A stretch of 6,729 nucleotides of DNA from Alphaproteobacteria bacterium HGW-Alphaproteobacteria-13 (GTDB lineage Bacteria > Pseudomonadota > Alphaproteobacteria > Sphingomonadales > Sphingomonadaceae), in assembly GCA_002842935.1 (NCBI GenBank), contig PHEM01000169.1:1-6729 (forward strand), given 5' to 3'. The notes beneath the pieces were generated by a model. The model was not told the DNA's origin. It searched no databases and saw nothing but the letters and a program-made list of their open reading frames with translations. Position 1 is the stretch's first letter, and each line of letters begins with the position of its first letter. Made by a program: the position numbers and the translations under genes. Of the stretch, positions 1-6,182 are shown piece after piece.

Positions 1-110
1 AGCACCGCAGGCTCGCCGCTTAATATCAACCCCAGAACGAGGCCCACACTCCGCTAATTTACGCAGCGATCTGCGCCAAATGTTCTGACGACGGACACGA
101 CCAGAACGAC
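1..110. other. Left-edge stretch unlike the receptor, possible insertion junction
   Basis: The receptor frame stops at 54, and no minus-strand frame between about 110 and 1 continues a recognisable barrel. One other minus frame stays open to the edge but reads as basic, non-barrel residues (for example IWRRSLRKLAE). The nine-base CCAGAACGA occurs at both 32-40 and 101-109, and GTTCTG (82-87) faces CAGAAC (102-107). The pattern fits the end of an inserted or rearranged element, but no transposase can be identified from so short a piece. Confidence 0.35.
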
Positions 111-1355
111 GTTCGAATCCTGCCGGACCTTCCGGTCATCGAGGTAGGCGCCGGCGAGGAGCCGGACATTGTCGAGATCGGCGCTTACCCGGAGCTCTTC
201 GGAGAAAGATTCCTGGAACTGTCGATCGCCGATGAACAATAGTTGCGGAGCGCCTCCGGTGATGATGTTGTCGAAGCGCCTGTTGTCGAGCCGACTGTAA
301 CCGGTGACGCTCGTCAGGGTGACCTGGTCATTGGCCCGGTAGTTGACTTCCGCGCTACCGATATAGGTGTTGTATTTGCCGTACGGATCATCGGCCCACA
401 GCTTCGAAAGGGTTGGATCGAAGCCGGCCCATGCCGAAGGGTCGGCGGACTCGCCCTTGCCGTTGAGCTTGCAGTCATCGAACGGCGCATAGGAAGCGAC
501 GTCGCTCCGGCAGCCGACGAGATCCTGGTAGAGATAATCGGCCCCGCGGTTTCGCTGATAGGTGAACTTCAGGGTCGCATCGAGTGCATCGCTCACCTCG
601 GCGCGCAGCGTACCGCGAAAAATCCACTCCTTATACTGGGGTAATCTCTTTCGCGCGGCCGACGGATGGAGATTCTCCCACCAGCCATCGGAATCCGTAT
701 AGGAGACCGCGAGCCTGCCACCGACACCCTCGGCGAGGGGCCCCGAAAGAACCGTCTCGGCGATCGCCTTTCGCGTACCGAATTCATAACCGGCACGAAC
801 CTGCGCGAAAAAATCCGGGGTGGGATTGGCGGTACGGATCGAGATGACGCCGCCCGGACTGTTCTTGCCAAAGAACAGGGCCTGGGGACCCTTGAGCACC
901 TCGATATGCTCGATGTCGAACTGGCCAACGCGAAGAAATTCGGCGTTCGAAAATTGCACGCCATCGACGTTGATCGAAACCGGCTGTTCAAAACCGACAC
1001 CAATGTTCCCCGACTCGATTCCCCGCAGGTTCAGGACATTCTGCGTGGGGTTGCCCGATGCCTGCAGGCTCAGGCCCGGTACAGCGGCAGCGATGTCCTC
1101 GATGCTGGCGATTCCTCGCCTCTCGATCGCTTCCGCATTCAGGGCCGTCACTACGACGGGAACGTCCTGCGCCGTTTCCTGGCGCTTACGCGCCGTGACC
1201 ACGATTTCCTCAAGTCCGCCCGATGACTGCTGAACATCGGGCGCAGCCGACTCTTTCACCGGTTCGCCCGAGGGTGAAACCTGTGCGGCCGCGACACCTG
1301 GAACCAATGTCGAAACCAGCGCAACCGATTGCAAATATAGCCTGTGCTTTGACAT
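54..1355 (-). CDS. TonB-dependent outer-membrane receptor, C-terminally truncated
   Basis: This encodes the N-terminal half of a TonB-dependent receptor, an outer-membrane barrel that takes up scarce or bulky substrates using TonB energy. A signal peptide (about 1-24, cut after VAAA) is followed by a linker and the TonB box LEEIVVTARKR (48-58). The plug domain (about 60-180) has VPGLSLQ, LRGIES and VLKGPQALFFGKNSPGG. Barrel strands follow, with GYEFGTRKA, SYTDSDGWWEN, SVTGYSRLD and ESFSEELRVSAD. The frame ends in TAG at 56-54 after 433 codons, where family members usually have 700-900. The C-terminal strands and the terminal aromatic residue needed for barrel assembly are absent. The last roughly 20 residues (from about VVLVVSVVRTFG) do not look like receptor sequence. 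The start at 1355 has AGGAGAGAGG just upstream. As it stands the product is probably non-functional unless the window edge hides a sequence error. Its place at the end of the operon makes it the likely importer of the pathway substrate. Confidence 0.88.
   Translation of the reverse strand: MSKHRLYLQSVALVSTLVPGVAAAQVSPSGEPVKESAAPDVQQSSGGLEEIVVTARKRQETAQDVPVVVTALNAEAIERRGIASIEDIAAAVPGLSLQASGNPTQNVLNLRGIESGNIGVGFEQPVSINVDGVQFSNAEFLRVGQFDIEHIEVLKGPQALFFGKNSPGGVISIRTANPTPDFFAQVRAGYEFGTRKAIAETVLSGPLAEGVGGRLAVSYTDSDGWWENLHPSAARKRLPQYKEWIFRGTLRAEVSDALDATLKFTYQRNRGADYLYQDLVGCRSDVASYAPFDDCKLNGKGESADPSAWAGFDPTLSKLWADDPYGKYNTYIGSAEVNYRANDQVTLTSVTGYSRLDNRRFDNIITGGAPQLLFIGDRQFQESFSEELRVSADLDNVRLLAGAYLDDRKVRQDSNVVLVVSVVRTFGADRCVN
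82..107. repeat. Short inverted repeat GTTCTG/CAGAAC
   Basis: GTTCTG at 82-87 and CAGAAC at 102-107 are perfect 6-base inverted copies separated by 14 bases. They lie at the point where receptor-like sequence ends. A recombinase or terminal-repeat role is possible, but a pair this short can arise by chance. Confidence 0.3.
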
Positions 1356-1357
1356 AT

Positions 1358-1367
1358 CCTCTCTCCT
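1358..1367 (-). promoter_or_regulatory. Ribosome binding site of the TonB-dependent receptor
   Basis: AGGAGAGAGG lies two bases before the ATG at 1355 and its AGGAG core is about seven bases away. It closely resembles the site before the ceramidase-fold gene. Confidence 0.7.
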
Positions 1368-1449
1368 GTTGATCCATATTATCTTTATTTTTCTATTGGT
1401 TGAGGGCCATCCGCGCGCGTGGCCGCCTTGTGCTGTCCGGGGGGACGGG
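1368..1449 (-). promoter_or_regulatory. AT-rich spacer before the receptor, possible weak promoter
   Basis: The 94-base gap between the hydrolase stop and the receptor start is the longest in the window. Positions 1371-1403 are much more AT-rich than their surroundings. On the minus strand GATAAT (1378-1383) could be a -10 element, but I find no good -35 at 17 bases. The implied leader of about 16 bases would just include the ribosome binding site. A separate receptor promoter is plausible but weakly supported. Confidence 0.25.
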
Positions 1450-2877
1450 TCAGCGCCGCCCGGACTGACTCACGAGGCCGACGGCCGCATCGACGATCCT
1501 GTCCTCGGCACACCCTGGCTGAAGCCGCGAGCCGATCACCTGAAAGGTCAGATGATGAGCGGCGTTGTCGGAATAGATGTAACCGGAGTTTGCGAGCCCG
1601 CCCGCGAGACCGATCACCGCCGTCTGCGTCAGCGGCGAGCGCTTTTTCATCTCCTGGACGATCTCGGTGTAGATTTCGGAATCGACGCCCACCAGCGCGA
1701 CGTCGCCGATCCGCAACAGGCCGACCTTGATGTTGACTGCGGCGCCATCCTTGTACCCCGGGTCCATCCCTTCGCGCCGGAGCGTGTCGATACGGTCGCG
1801 CCCCGGACAGGTGACGGTCGCCGAACCCGCCCACAGCCCGGGGTCCGCGACCAGCGGGACCGCCGGATCGCGCATCGCGTCGATCGCAGTTTCACCCATG
1901 ATCGCCCCCATCGCCGTGACGATCTCGCCTACCTCGGCAACCGCCTTGCGGCGCTTGTCGTCCCAATCGGCCTCGGCGGGAGCAGGCGAGGCCTTCTGGC
2001 CGGGGCGCACCCGGACATCCTCGGCGGCCAGGTCCCAGAATGTCGGGGCCCGGACGGCGTCCTTCTGGTCGACATGGAGACGCGGCCCCATCAGCTTGCC
2101 GAGCGGAAGGCTCAAACGCGGATTCTGGTCACCCGAAGCGGCCTGGGTGAACAGCGCGACGGCACCGTCATAGCGCCGTTCGACATAGCGCGAGGCCTCG
2201 CCGGGGAAATCGGCGCTGACGATACCCGAGAGATGATAATTGATCGGGTGCATCCCGTAATTCATCATCAGCGCGATCGGCATGTCGTCCTCGCCGACGA
2301 AATATGTGACCGTCATCGTCTTGTCGGAAACGCCGTCGGGGTTGTTGCCCTGGAACCAGTGCCGGCCGTCGAACGCATCGCGGTTGATGTTGAGATCGAG
2401 GCTTGTCGTCACGAAACCCATGCGCGCCTTCCGTGCCTTGCCCGCCGCCTCCTCTGCCGCCTGCACGATCGCGTCCTCGAGAAGCTTCGAAGCGGCAGGG
2501 TCCATCCAGCCCGCTGGAAGATCGGCACCGCTATGCGTGTGGGTCGCCGAAATGACGATATTGTCCCCGGGACATTGCTTCAGCCGCGCGCGTGCGGCGT
2601 CCACGGTGGCGGTCGCGACCAGTGCCTTGTCGACGCTTGCGAGGATCGCGCAATCCCTCCCCGATTTCAGAAAGATGGCGCGAACGAAGAGCGGATCGCG
2701 GACTGTGTTGCCCGCCGGAAGCGCCGCTCCCTTCGGCGTGATCTCGACTTTCGCCGCGCCGGCGAGGAAGGCCGGCGCGGAAGCCGGTGCCGCTCCCGCA
2801 GGGGCAATCGCGATCGCCGCGACTGCTGCGGCACCTGCCATTGCCGCCGATCGAACAAACCTTGTCTTGAATTTCAT
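1450..2877 (-). CDS. Exported neutral/alkaline ceramidase-fold hydrolase
   Basis: This 475-residue protein carries a Sec-type signal peptide: basic MKFKTRFVR, an Ala-rich hydrophobic stretch (11-27) and a likely cut near AGA-AP at about 29-30. It should act in the periplasm or outside the cell. The start at 2877 is preferred over the ATG at 2895, because GGGAGAGAG precedes it and the signal peptide begins there. Family features in order are AAKVEITP (41-48), SVDKAL (81-86), SATHTHSGAD with His113 and His115, NINRD (163-167), NYGMHPINY with His210, SADFPGEA (221-228), QAASGDQNP (245-253), VGVDSEIY with Glu401, and the Tyr pair in GYIYSD (433, 435). These supply counterparts of the zinc ligands of Pseudomonas neutral ceramidase. 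The Ser that attacks the amide in ceramidases appears to be Ala246. The C-terminal Ig-like domain of the roughly 670-residue enzyme is absent. The substrate may be another amide or ester. It lies 48 bases after the racemase stop. Confidence 0.85.
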   Translation of the reverse strand: MKFKTRFVRSAAMAGAAAVAAIAIAPAGAAPASAPAFLAGAAKVEITPKGAALPAGNTVRDPLFVRAIFLKSGRDCAILASVDKALVATATVDAARARLKQCPGDNIVISATHTHSGADLPAGWMDPAASKLLEDAIVQAAEEAAGKARKARMGFVTTSLDLNINRDAFDGRHWFQGNNPDGVSDKTMTVTYFVGEDDMPIALMMNYGMHPINYHLSGIVSADFPGEASRYVERRYDGAVALFTQAASGDQNPRLSLPLGKLMGPRLHVDQKDAVRAPTFWDLAAEDVRVRPGQKASPAPAEADWDDKRRKAVAEVGEIVTAMGAIMGETAIDAMRDPAVPLVADPGLWAGSATVTCPGRDRIDTLRREGMDPGYKDGAAVNIKVGLLRIGDVALVGVDSEIYTEIVQEMKKRSPLTQTAVIGLAGGLANSGYIYSDNAAHHLTFQVIGSRLQPGCAEDRIVDAAVGLVSQSGRR

Positions 2878-2880
2878 TAT

Positions 2881-2889
2881 CTCTCTCCC
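2881..2889 (-). promoter_or_regulatory. Ribosome binding site of the ceramidase-fold gene
   Basis: GGGAGAGAG lies three bases before the ATG at 2877. It decides the start in favour of 2877, since the upstream in-frame ATG at 2895 would place this site inside the coding region and put MFGREI before the signal peptide. Confidence 0.65.
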
Positions 2890-2925
2890 GAACAATATGA
2901 TTTCCGGCCAAGGCGCCCTGGCTTT

Positions 2926-4035
2926 TCACTCCCCTCCGGCACCGCCTGCTGCGGCCCAGTCGGCCGCCATTGCGTCGGCATCGCGGCGGCGCTGGATCGA
3001 ACCCGGTGTCCGCGACAACCTGGGCGCCGGCGCAGCCTGGAGAAGCGCATCCCGATCGGTGAAGGTCCCCCGCGCAGCATGATGCGGGTGCACCAGCGCC
3101 TCGTCCGCGGTGAGGACCGGCGAAACGCAGGCGTCGCTGTCCGCGAAGAGTGCGGCCCAATGATCGCGATCCGCTTGCAGGAAGACGTGAGCAAAGCGGC
3201 ACGCCAGATCGTTCCACCGGTCGACATCATGCTGGCAGCCGGCAAATTCCTCGAGGCCGAGCCGTTCGAGCAGAATGGAGAAGAATTGCGGCTCGATGCT
3301 GCCGACGGCGATTTCGCGCCCGTCGGCGCAAAGATAGGAGCGATAGAATGGAGCAGCACCGCCGAGCAGGTTGCGTTCGCGCGCGAGCGACAGCTGGCCC
3401 GTCGCGGTCAGGCCGGTGAACATCGTCATCATCGATGCGACGCCGTCGATGATCGCTGCATCGATGACCTGTCCGAGGCCCGAGCGTTCGCGTTCCCAGA
3501 GCGCGGCGAGAATCCCGAAGGCGAGGTACATCGAGCCCCCGCCGAAGTCCCCGACAAGGTTGAGCGGCACCGGCGCCGCCTCCCCGGGACGCCCCATCGC
3601 CGCGAGTGCCCCCACCAGGCCGATATAGTTGATGTCGTGGCCGGCGACGCGCGCGAGGGGGCCTTCCTGTCCCCACCCCGTCATCCGGCCGTAGACCAGC
3701 CGCGGGTTAGCCCTGCAAAGATGGTCCGGGCCGAGCCCGAGGCGTTCCATCACTCCTGGACGAAACCCTTCGATGACAACATCCGCATGCATCGCGGCCT
3801 CGCGGCACCAGTCGCGCCCCTCCCCGGTACGGATGTCGAGCGCCTTCGAGGCGCGGCCGCGGTCGACGATCGGGTTCGGCCAGCCATTGCCTCCCGCCCT
3901 TTCGACGCGGAGAACATCGGCTCCCATGTCGGCGAACAGCATCGCGCAATGGGGACCCGGCCCGATACCCGCGAACTCGATGACCCGAAGTCCCGCGAGG
4001 GGGCCCTTGACGTCTTTCCCGGACTGGCTCGCCAT
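2926..4035 (-). CDS. Alpha-methylacyl-CoA racemase (CaiB/BaiF CoA-transferase fold)
   Basis: This 369-residue cytoplasmic protein belongs to the family III CoA-transferase fold. It looks like a racemase that interconverts the 2R and 2S forms of 2-methyl-branched acyl-CoA esters so that S-specific acyl-CoA dehydrogenases can act. The N-terminal Rossmann segment contains GLRVIEFAGIGPGPH (15-29) and ADMGADVLRVER. The catalytic pair His133 (AGHDINYI) and Asp163 (NLVGDFGGGS) are 30 residues apart, as are H126 and D156 of M. tuberculosis MCR. Glu248 in GSIEPQF matches MCR Glu241 with the same offset of seven. The downstream motif DRDHWAALFADSDACVSPVL is also MCR-like. Length is normal for the subfamily. 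The start at 4035 is set by GAGGAG five bases upstream. The tail is rich in Ala and Gly and probably disordered. A true CoA-transferase is less likely because the racemase His/Asp pair is intact. Confidence 0.92.
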   Translation of the reverse strand: MASQSGKDVKGPLAGLRVIEFAGIGPGPHCAMLFADMGADVLRVERAGGNGWPNPIVDRGRASKALDIRTGEGRDWCREAAMHADVVIEGFRPGVMERLGLGPDHLCRANPRLVYGRMTGWGQEGPLARVAGHDINYIGLVGALAAMGRPGEAAPVPLNLVGDFGGGSMYLAFGILAALWERERSGLGQVIDAAIIDGVASMMTMFTGLTATGQLSLARERNLLGGAAPFYRSYLCADGREIAVGSIEPQFFSILLERLGLEEFAGCQHDVDRWNDLACRFAHVFLQADRDHWAALFADSDACVSPVLTADEALVHPHHAARGTFTDRDALLQAAPAPRLSRTPGSIQRRRDADAMAADWAAAGGAGGE

Positions 4036-4040
4036 GATCG

Positions 4041-4046
4041 CTCCTC
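4041..4046 (-). promoter_or_regulatory. Strong ribosome binding site of the racemase
   Basis: GAGGAG lies five bases before the ATG at 4035 and overlaps the TGA stop of the preceding flavoprotein gene (TGAGGAG). It fixes the racemase start and indicates co-translation. Confidence 0.75.
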
Positions 4047-5022
4047 AGCGAAGCATGCCGGCAAGCCGGCCCTGGATGATCGCCTCGGCCTCGTCCACCA
4101 TGCGGCGCAGAAGCGCGGCACAGGTCGGAATATCGTGGATGAGGCCCTGCACTTGCCCCGCCCAGACAAGCCCGGCGTCGACGTCGCCCGTTTCGAGCGC
4201 GACGCGGCCCCTCGCCCCGGCGACCAGCGGGCGAATATCCTCGAACACCGCCGCCTCGCCGGCGCCGATCGCGACGACCTCGTCCGACACCGCGTTCCTT
4301 GCGACACGGCCCGTATTGCGGAAGCGCCGCATGATGAGATTGGTCGCGCGTTCGTCGTTGGCGACGATGAACTGCTTGATCGTCTCATGGATCGGCGCCT
4401 CGACGGTCGCGCAGAAGCGGGTTCCCATATTGACTCCGTCAGCGCCGAGCGCGAGCGCGGCAGCGAGGCCGCGCCCGTCGCCGATGCCGCCGCTCGCCAG
4501 CATGGGAATGCCGACCTGGTCGGCGGCCGCGGGAATAAGCACGAGCCCCGGGATATCGTCTTCGCCCGGATGCCCGGCACATTCGAAGCCATCGATGCTG
4601 ATGACGTCGACGCCCATCTTCTCGGCGGAGAGCGCGTGGCGGACAGCGGTGCATTTGTGAAGCACGATGATCCCGTGCTCCTTGAAATGCTCGACATGCT
4701 CGCGCGGCGCGTGCCCCGCCGTTTCGACGATTTTCACGCCTGCGTCGATGATCGCCTGGCGATAGGCGGCATAGGGCGGCGGGCTCACCGATGGCAGGAT
4801 AGTCAGGTTGACGCCGAAGGGCTTGTCGGTCAGCGCGCGGCAGCGATCGATCTCGCGACTGAGGTCGTCGGGGGTCGGCTGGGTCAGAGCGGTCAGGAGG
4901 CCAAGCCCGCCGGCGTTCGAGACGGCGCTCGCGAGCTCGGCGCGACCGACCCACATCATGCCGCCCTGGACGATCGGATGCTCGATTCCGAGCAGCTCGG
5001 TGATGCGGGTCTTCAGCGCCAT
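4045..5022 (-). CDS. FMN-dependent oxidoreductase, nitronate monooxygenase family (IpdC-like)
   Basis: This is a 325-residue TIM-barrel flavoprotein. An in-frame ATG at 5070 would add 16 Arg-rich residues inside the thiolase gene. I chose 5022 because MALKTRITELLGIEHPIVQGG is the normal family N-terminus and TGATG overlap with the thiolase stop is typical of coupled genes. The FMN-binding features are PIVQGGM (16-22), the NAGGLG turn (36-41), KPFGVNLT (67-74), ASGGIGDGRG and NMGTRF. The active-site loop GFECAGHPGEDD (145-156) carries His151, at the place of the catalytic His of nitronate monooxygenases. An automatic annotation would be nitronate monooxygenase. The QPTPDDL, GFECAGHPGEDD and LVLIPAAADQ stretches, as I remember them, match IpdC (Rv3553), a flavoprotein that oxidises a hydroxylated indanone carboxyl-CoA in steroid ring breakdown. 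With a FadA6-like thiolase next door, action on an alicyclic acyl-CoA is more likely than nitronate oxidation. The fold is sure; the substrate is inferred. Confidence 0.9.
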   Translation of the reverse strand: MALKTRITELLGIEHPIVQGGMMWVGRAELASAVSNAGGLGLLTALTQPTPDDLSREIDRCRALTDKPFGVNLTILPSVSPPPYAAYRQAIIDAGVKIVETAGHAPREHVEHFKEHGIIVLHKCTAVRHALSAEKMGVDVISIDGFECAGHPGEDDIPGLVLIPAAADQVGIPMLASGGIGDGRGLAAALALGADGVNMGTRFCATVEAPIHETIKQFIVANDERATNLIMRRFRNTGRVARNAVSDEVVAIGAGEAAVFEDIRPLVAGARGRVALETGDVDAGLVWAGQVQGLIHDIPTCAALLRRMVDEAEAIIQGRLAGMLR

Positions 5023-6182
5023 CAGACGGCCTCGACGATCGTCACATTGGCAATGCCGCCGCCTTCGCAAACGGTCTGGAGGCCGTATCGCAAGCCCCGC
5101 GCATGGAGGGCGTGAACAAGGGTGGTCATGAGCTTGGTTCCGGTCGCGCCGAGCGGATGCCCGAGCGCGATCGCGCCGCCATTCACGTTGAGTTTAGCGG
5201 GATCGCCGCCGATCGCCTTCAGCCATGCCAGCGGAACGGGCGCGAAGGCCTCGTTCACTTCGTAAAGATCGATATCGTCGATCGACATGCCCGCCTTCGC
5301 GAGCGCCTTGCGCGTCGCGTTGATCGGCTCCTCGAGCATGATCACGGGATCGCCTGCGGTGACCGTCAGATTGACGATGCGTGCGATCGGCGTGAGGCCA
5401 TGGTCCTTGAGCGCCTGCCCGCTCACGACGAGAACCCCGCTCGCGCCATCGCAAATCTGGCTCGCATTGGCGGCCGATATCACCCCGCCTTCCGTCAGCA
5501 GCTTGACCGAGGCGATGCCCTCGAGCGTGGCATCGGCACGGACGCCCTCGTCCCGGCGATGCTCGCCGCCCTCGATGGCGAGCGGCACGATCTCCTTTGC
5601 AAAGGCACCGGTCTCGGTCGCGGCGGCGGCGCGGCGGTGACTGTCGAGCGCGTAGCGGTCGAGCGTCCCGCGATCGAAGCCATATTTGGCCGCAAGCATC
5701 TCGGCGCCCTCGAACTGGCTGAAACCGCTCACGCCGAAGCGTTCGAGGATGCGCGGGCTGAACGGCCCGATGCCGACATTGTCGGCGGCGTGATAGGAGA
5801 TGTTCGAGAACATGGGAACGCGCGTCATGCTTTCGGCGCCTGCCGCGACCACGATGTCCTGCGTCCCGCTCATCACGGCCTGCGCAGCGAATTGAAGCGC
5901 CTGCTGCGAGGAACCGCACTGGCGGTCGACGGTGACCGCGGGCACGCTCTCGGGAAGCCTCGATGCGAGCACGGCATTGCGCGCGAACGCGAAGCCCTGC
6001 TCGCCCGCCTGGGTGACGCAGCCCAGGATGACATCCTCGATCGCCGCCGGATCGACACCTGAACGCTCGACGAGGGCATCGAGAATCTCGCCGCCCATGT
6101 CGGCGGGGTGCCAGCCGGCAAGCGCGCCCTTGCGCTTGCCTCCGGCGGTTCGGGCGGCAGCAACGATATAGGCTTCGGTCAT
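5022..6182 (-). CDS. Acetyl-CoA acetyltransferase (thiolase), FadA6-like
   Basis: This 386-residue thiolase would cleave a 3-ketoacyl-CoA with free CoA in the cytoplasm. The catalytic set is complete: nucleophilic Cys89 in VDRQCGSSQQA, Asn310 in NEAF, His342 in GHPLGATG and Cys372 in CEGGG. These positions and the length match the Zoogloea-type thiolase fold. The N-terminus MTEAYIVAAARTAGGKR, the GCVTQAGEQ stretch and the C-terminus CEGGGIANVTI recall mycobacterial FadA6 (Rv3556c), which works in steroid C/D-ring breakdown. That resemblance is from memory and unsearched. The ATG at 6182 is preceded by AAGGA eight bases upstream and overlaps the crotonase stop. The thiolase stop shares one base with the start of the flavoprotein gene (TGATG). 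Context points to degradation rather than biosynthesis, since no PHB or mevalonate genes are adjacent. Confidence 0.95.
   Translation of the reverse strand: MTEAYIVAAARTAGGKRKGALAGWHPADMGGEILDALVERSGVDPAAIEDVILGCVTQAGEQGFAFARNAVLASRLPESVPAVTVDRQCGSSQQALQFAAQAVMSGTQDIVVAAGAESMTRVPMFSNISYHAADNVGIGPFSPRILERFGVSGFSQFEGAEMLAAKYGFDRGTLDRYALDSHRRAAAATETGAFAKEIVPLAIEGGEHRRDEGVRADATLEGIASVKLLTEGGVISAANASQICDGASGVLVVSGQALKDHGLTPIARIVNLTVTAGDPVIMLEEPINATRKALAKAGMSIDDIDLYEVNEAFAPVPLAWLKAIGGDPAKLNVNGGAIALGHPLGATGTKLMTTLVHALHARGLRYGLQTVCEGGGIANVTIVEAV

Noticed and set aside
111..135. tRNA T-arm-like GTTCGAATCC followed by the small hairpin CCGGA-CCT-TCCGG, considered as a tRNA end or attachment site
   Set aside because: No acceptor stem, anticodon arm or CCA is present, and the stretch translates in frame as receptor (DDRKVRQDSN).
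1405..1424. Inverted repeat GGCCA/TGGCC between the hydrolase and the receptor, considered as a terminator
   Set aside because: The stem is only five pairs with a ten-base loop, and no T-run follows on either strand in the right place. It may just reflect local GC richness.
4439..4954. Other overlapping minus-strand frames inside the flavoprotein, racemase and thiolase genes
   Set aside because: They are Arg-, Ala- and Ser-rich out-of-frame readings of well-supported genes.
5023..5070. An upstream ATG at 5070 for the flavoprotein gene
   Set aside because: It would add 16 Arg-rich residues lying fully within the thiolase gene. The start at 5022 matches the family N-terminus and the TGATG coupling.
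1369..5115. A plus-strand open frame of 1248 codons spanning four minus-strand genes
   Set aside because: Three of the genes (stops at 1450, 2926, 4045) share one minus-strand frame, and this frame is their exact codon complement. In GC-rich DNA the sense codons TTA, CTA and TCA that would create antisense stops are rare. The product is Arg- and Asp-rich with no recognisable domain.
5103..6062. A plus-strand open frame of 319 codons opposite the thiolase
   Set aside because: It is a codon-complement shadow of a thiolase with all catalytic motifs. Its translation is low-complexity and has no family resemblance.
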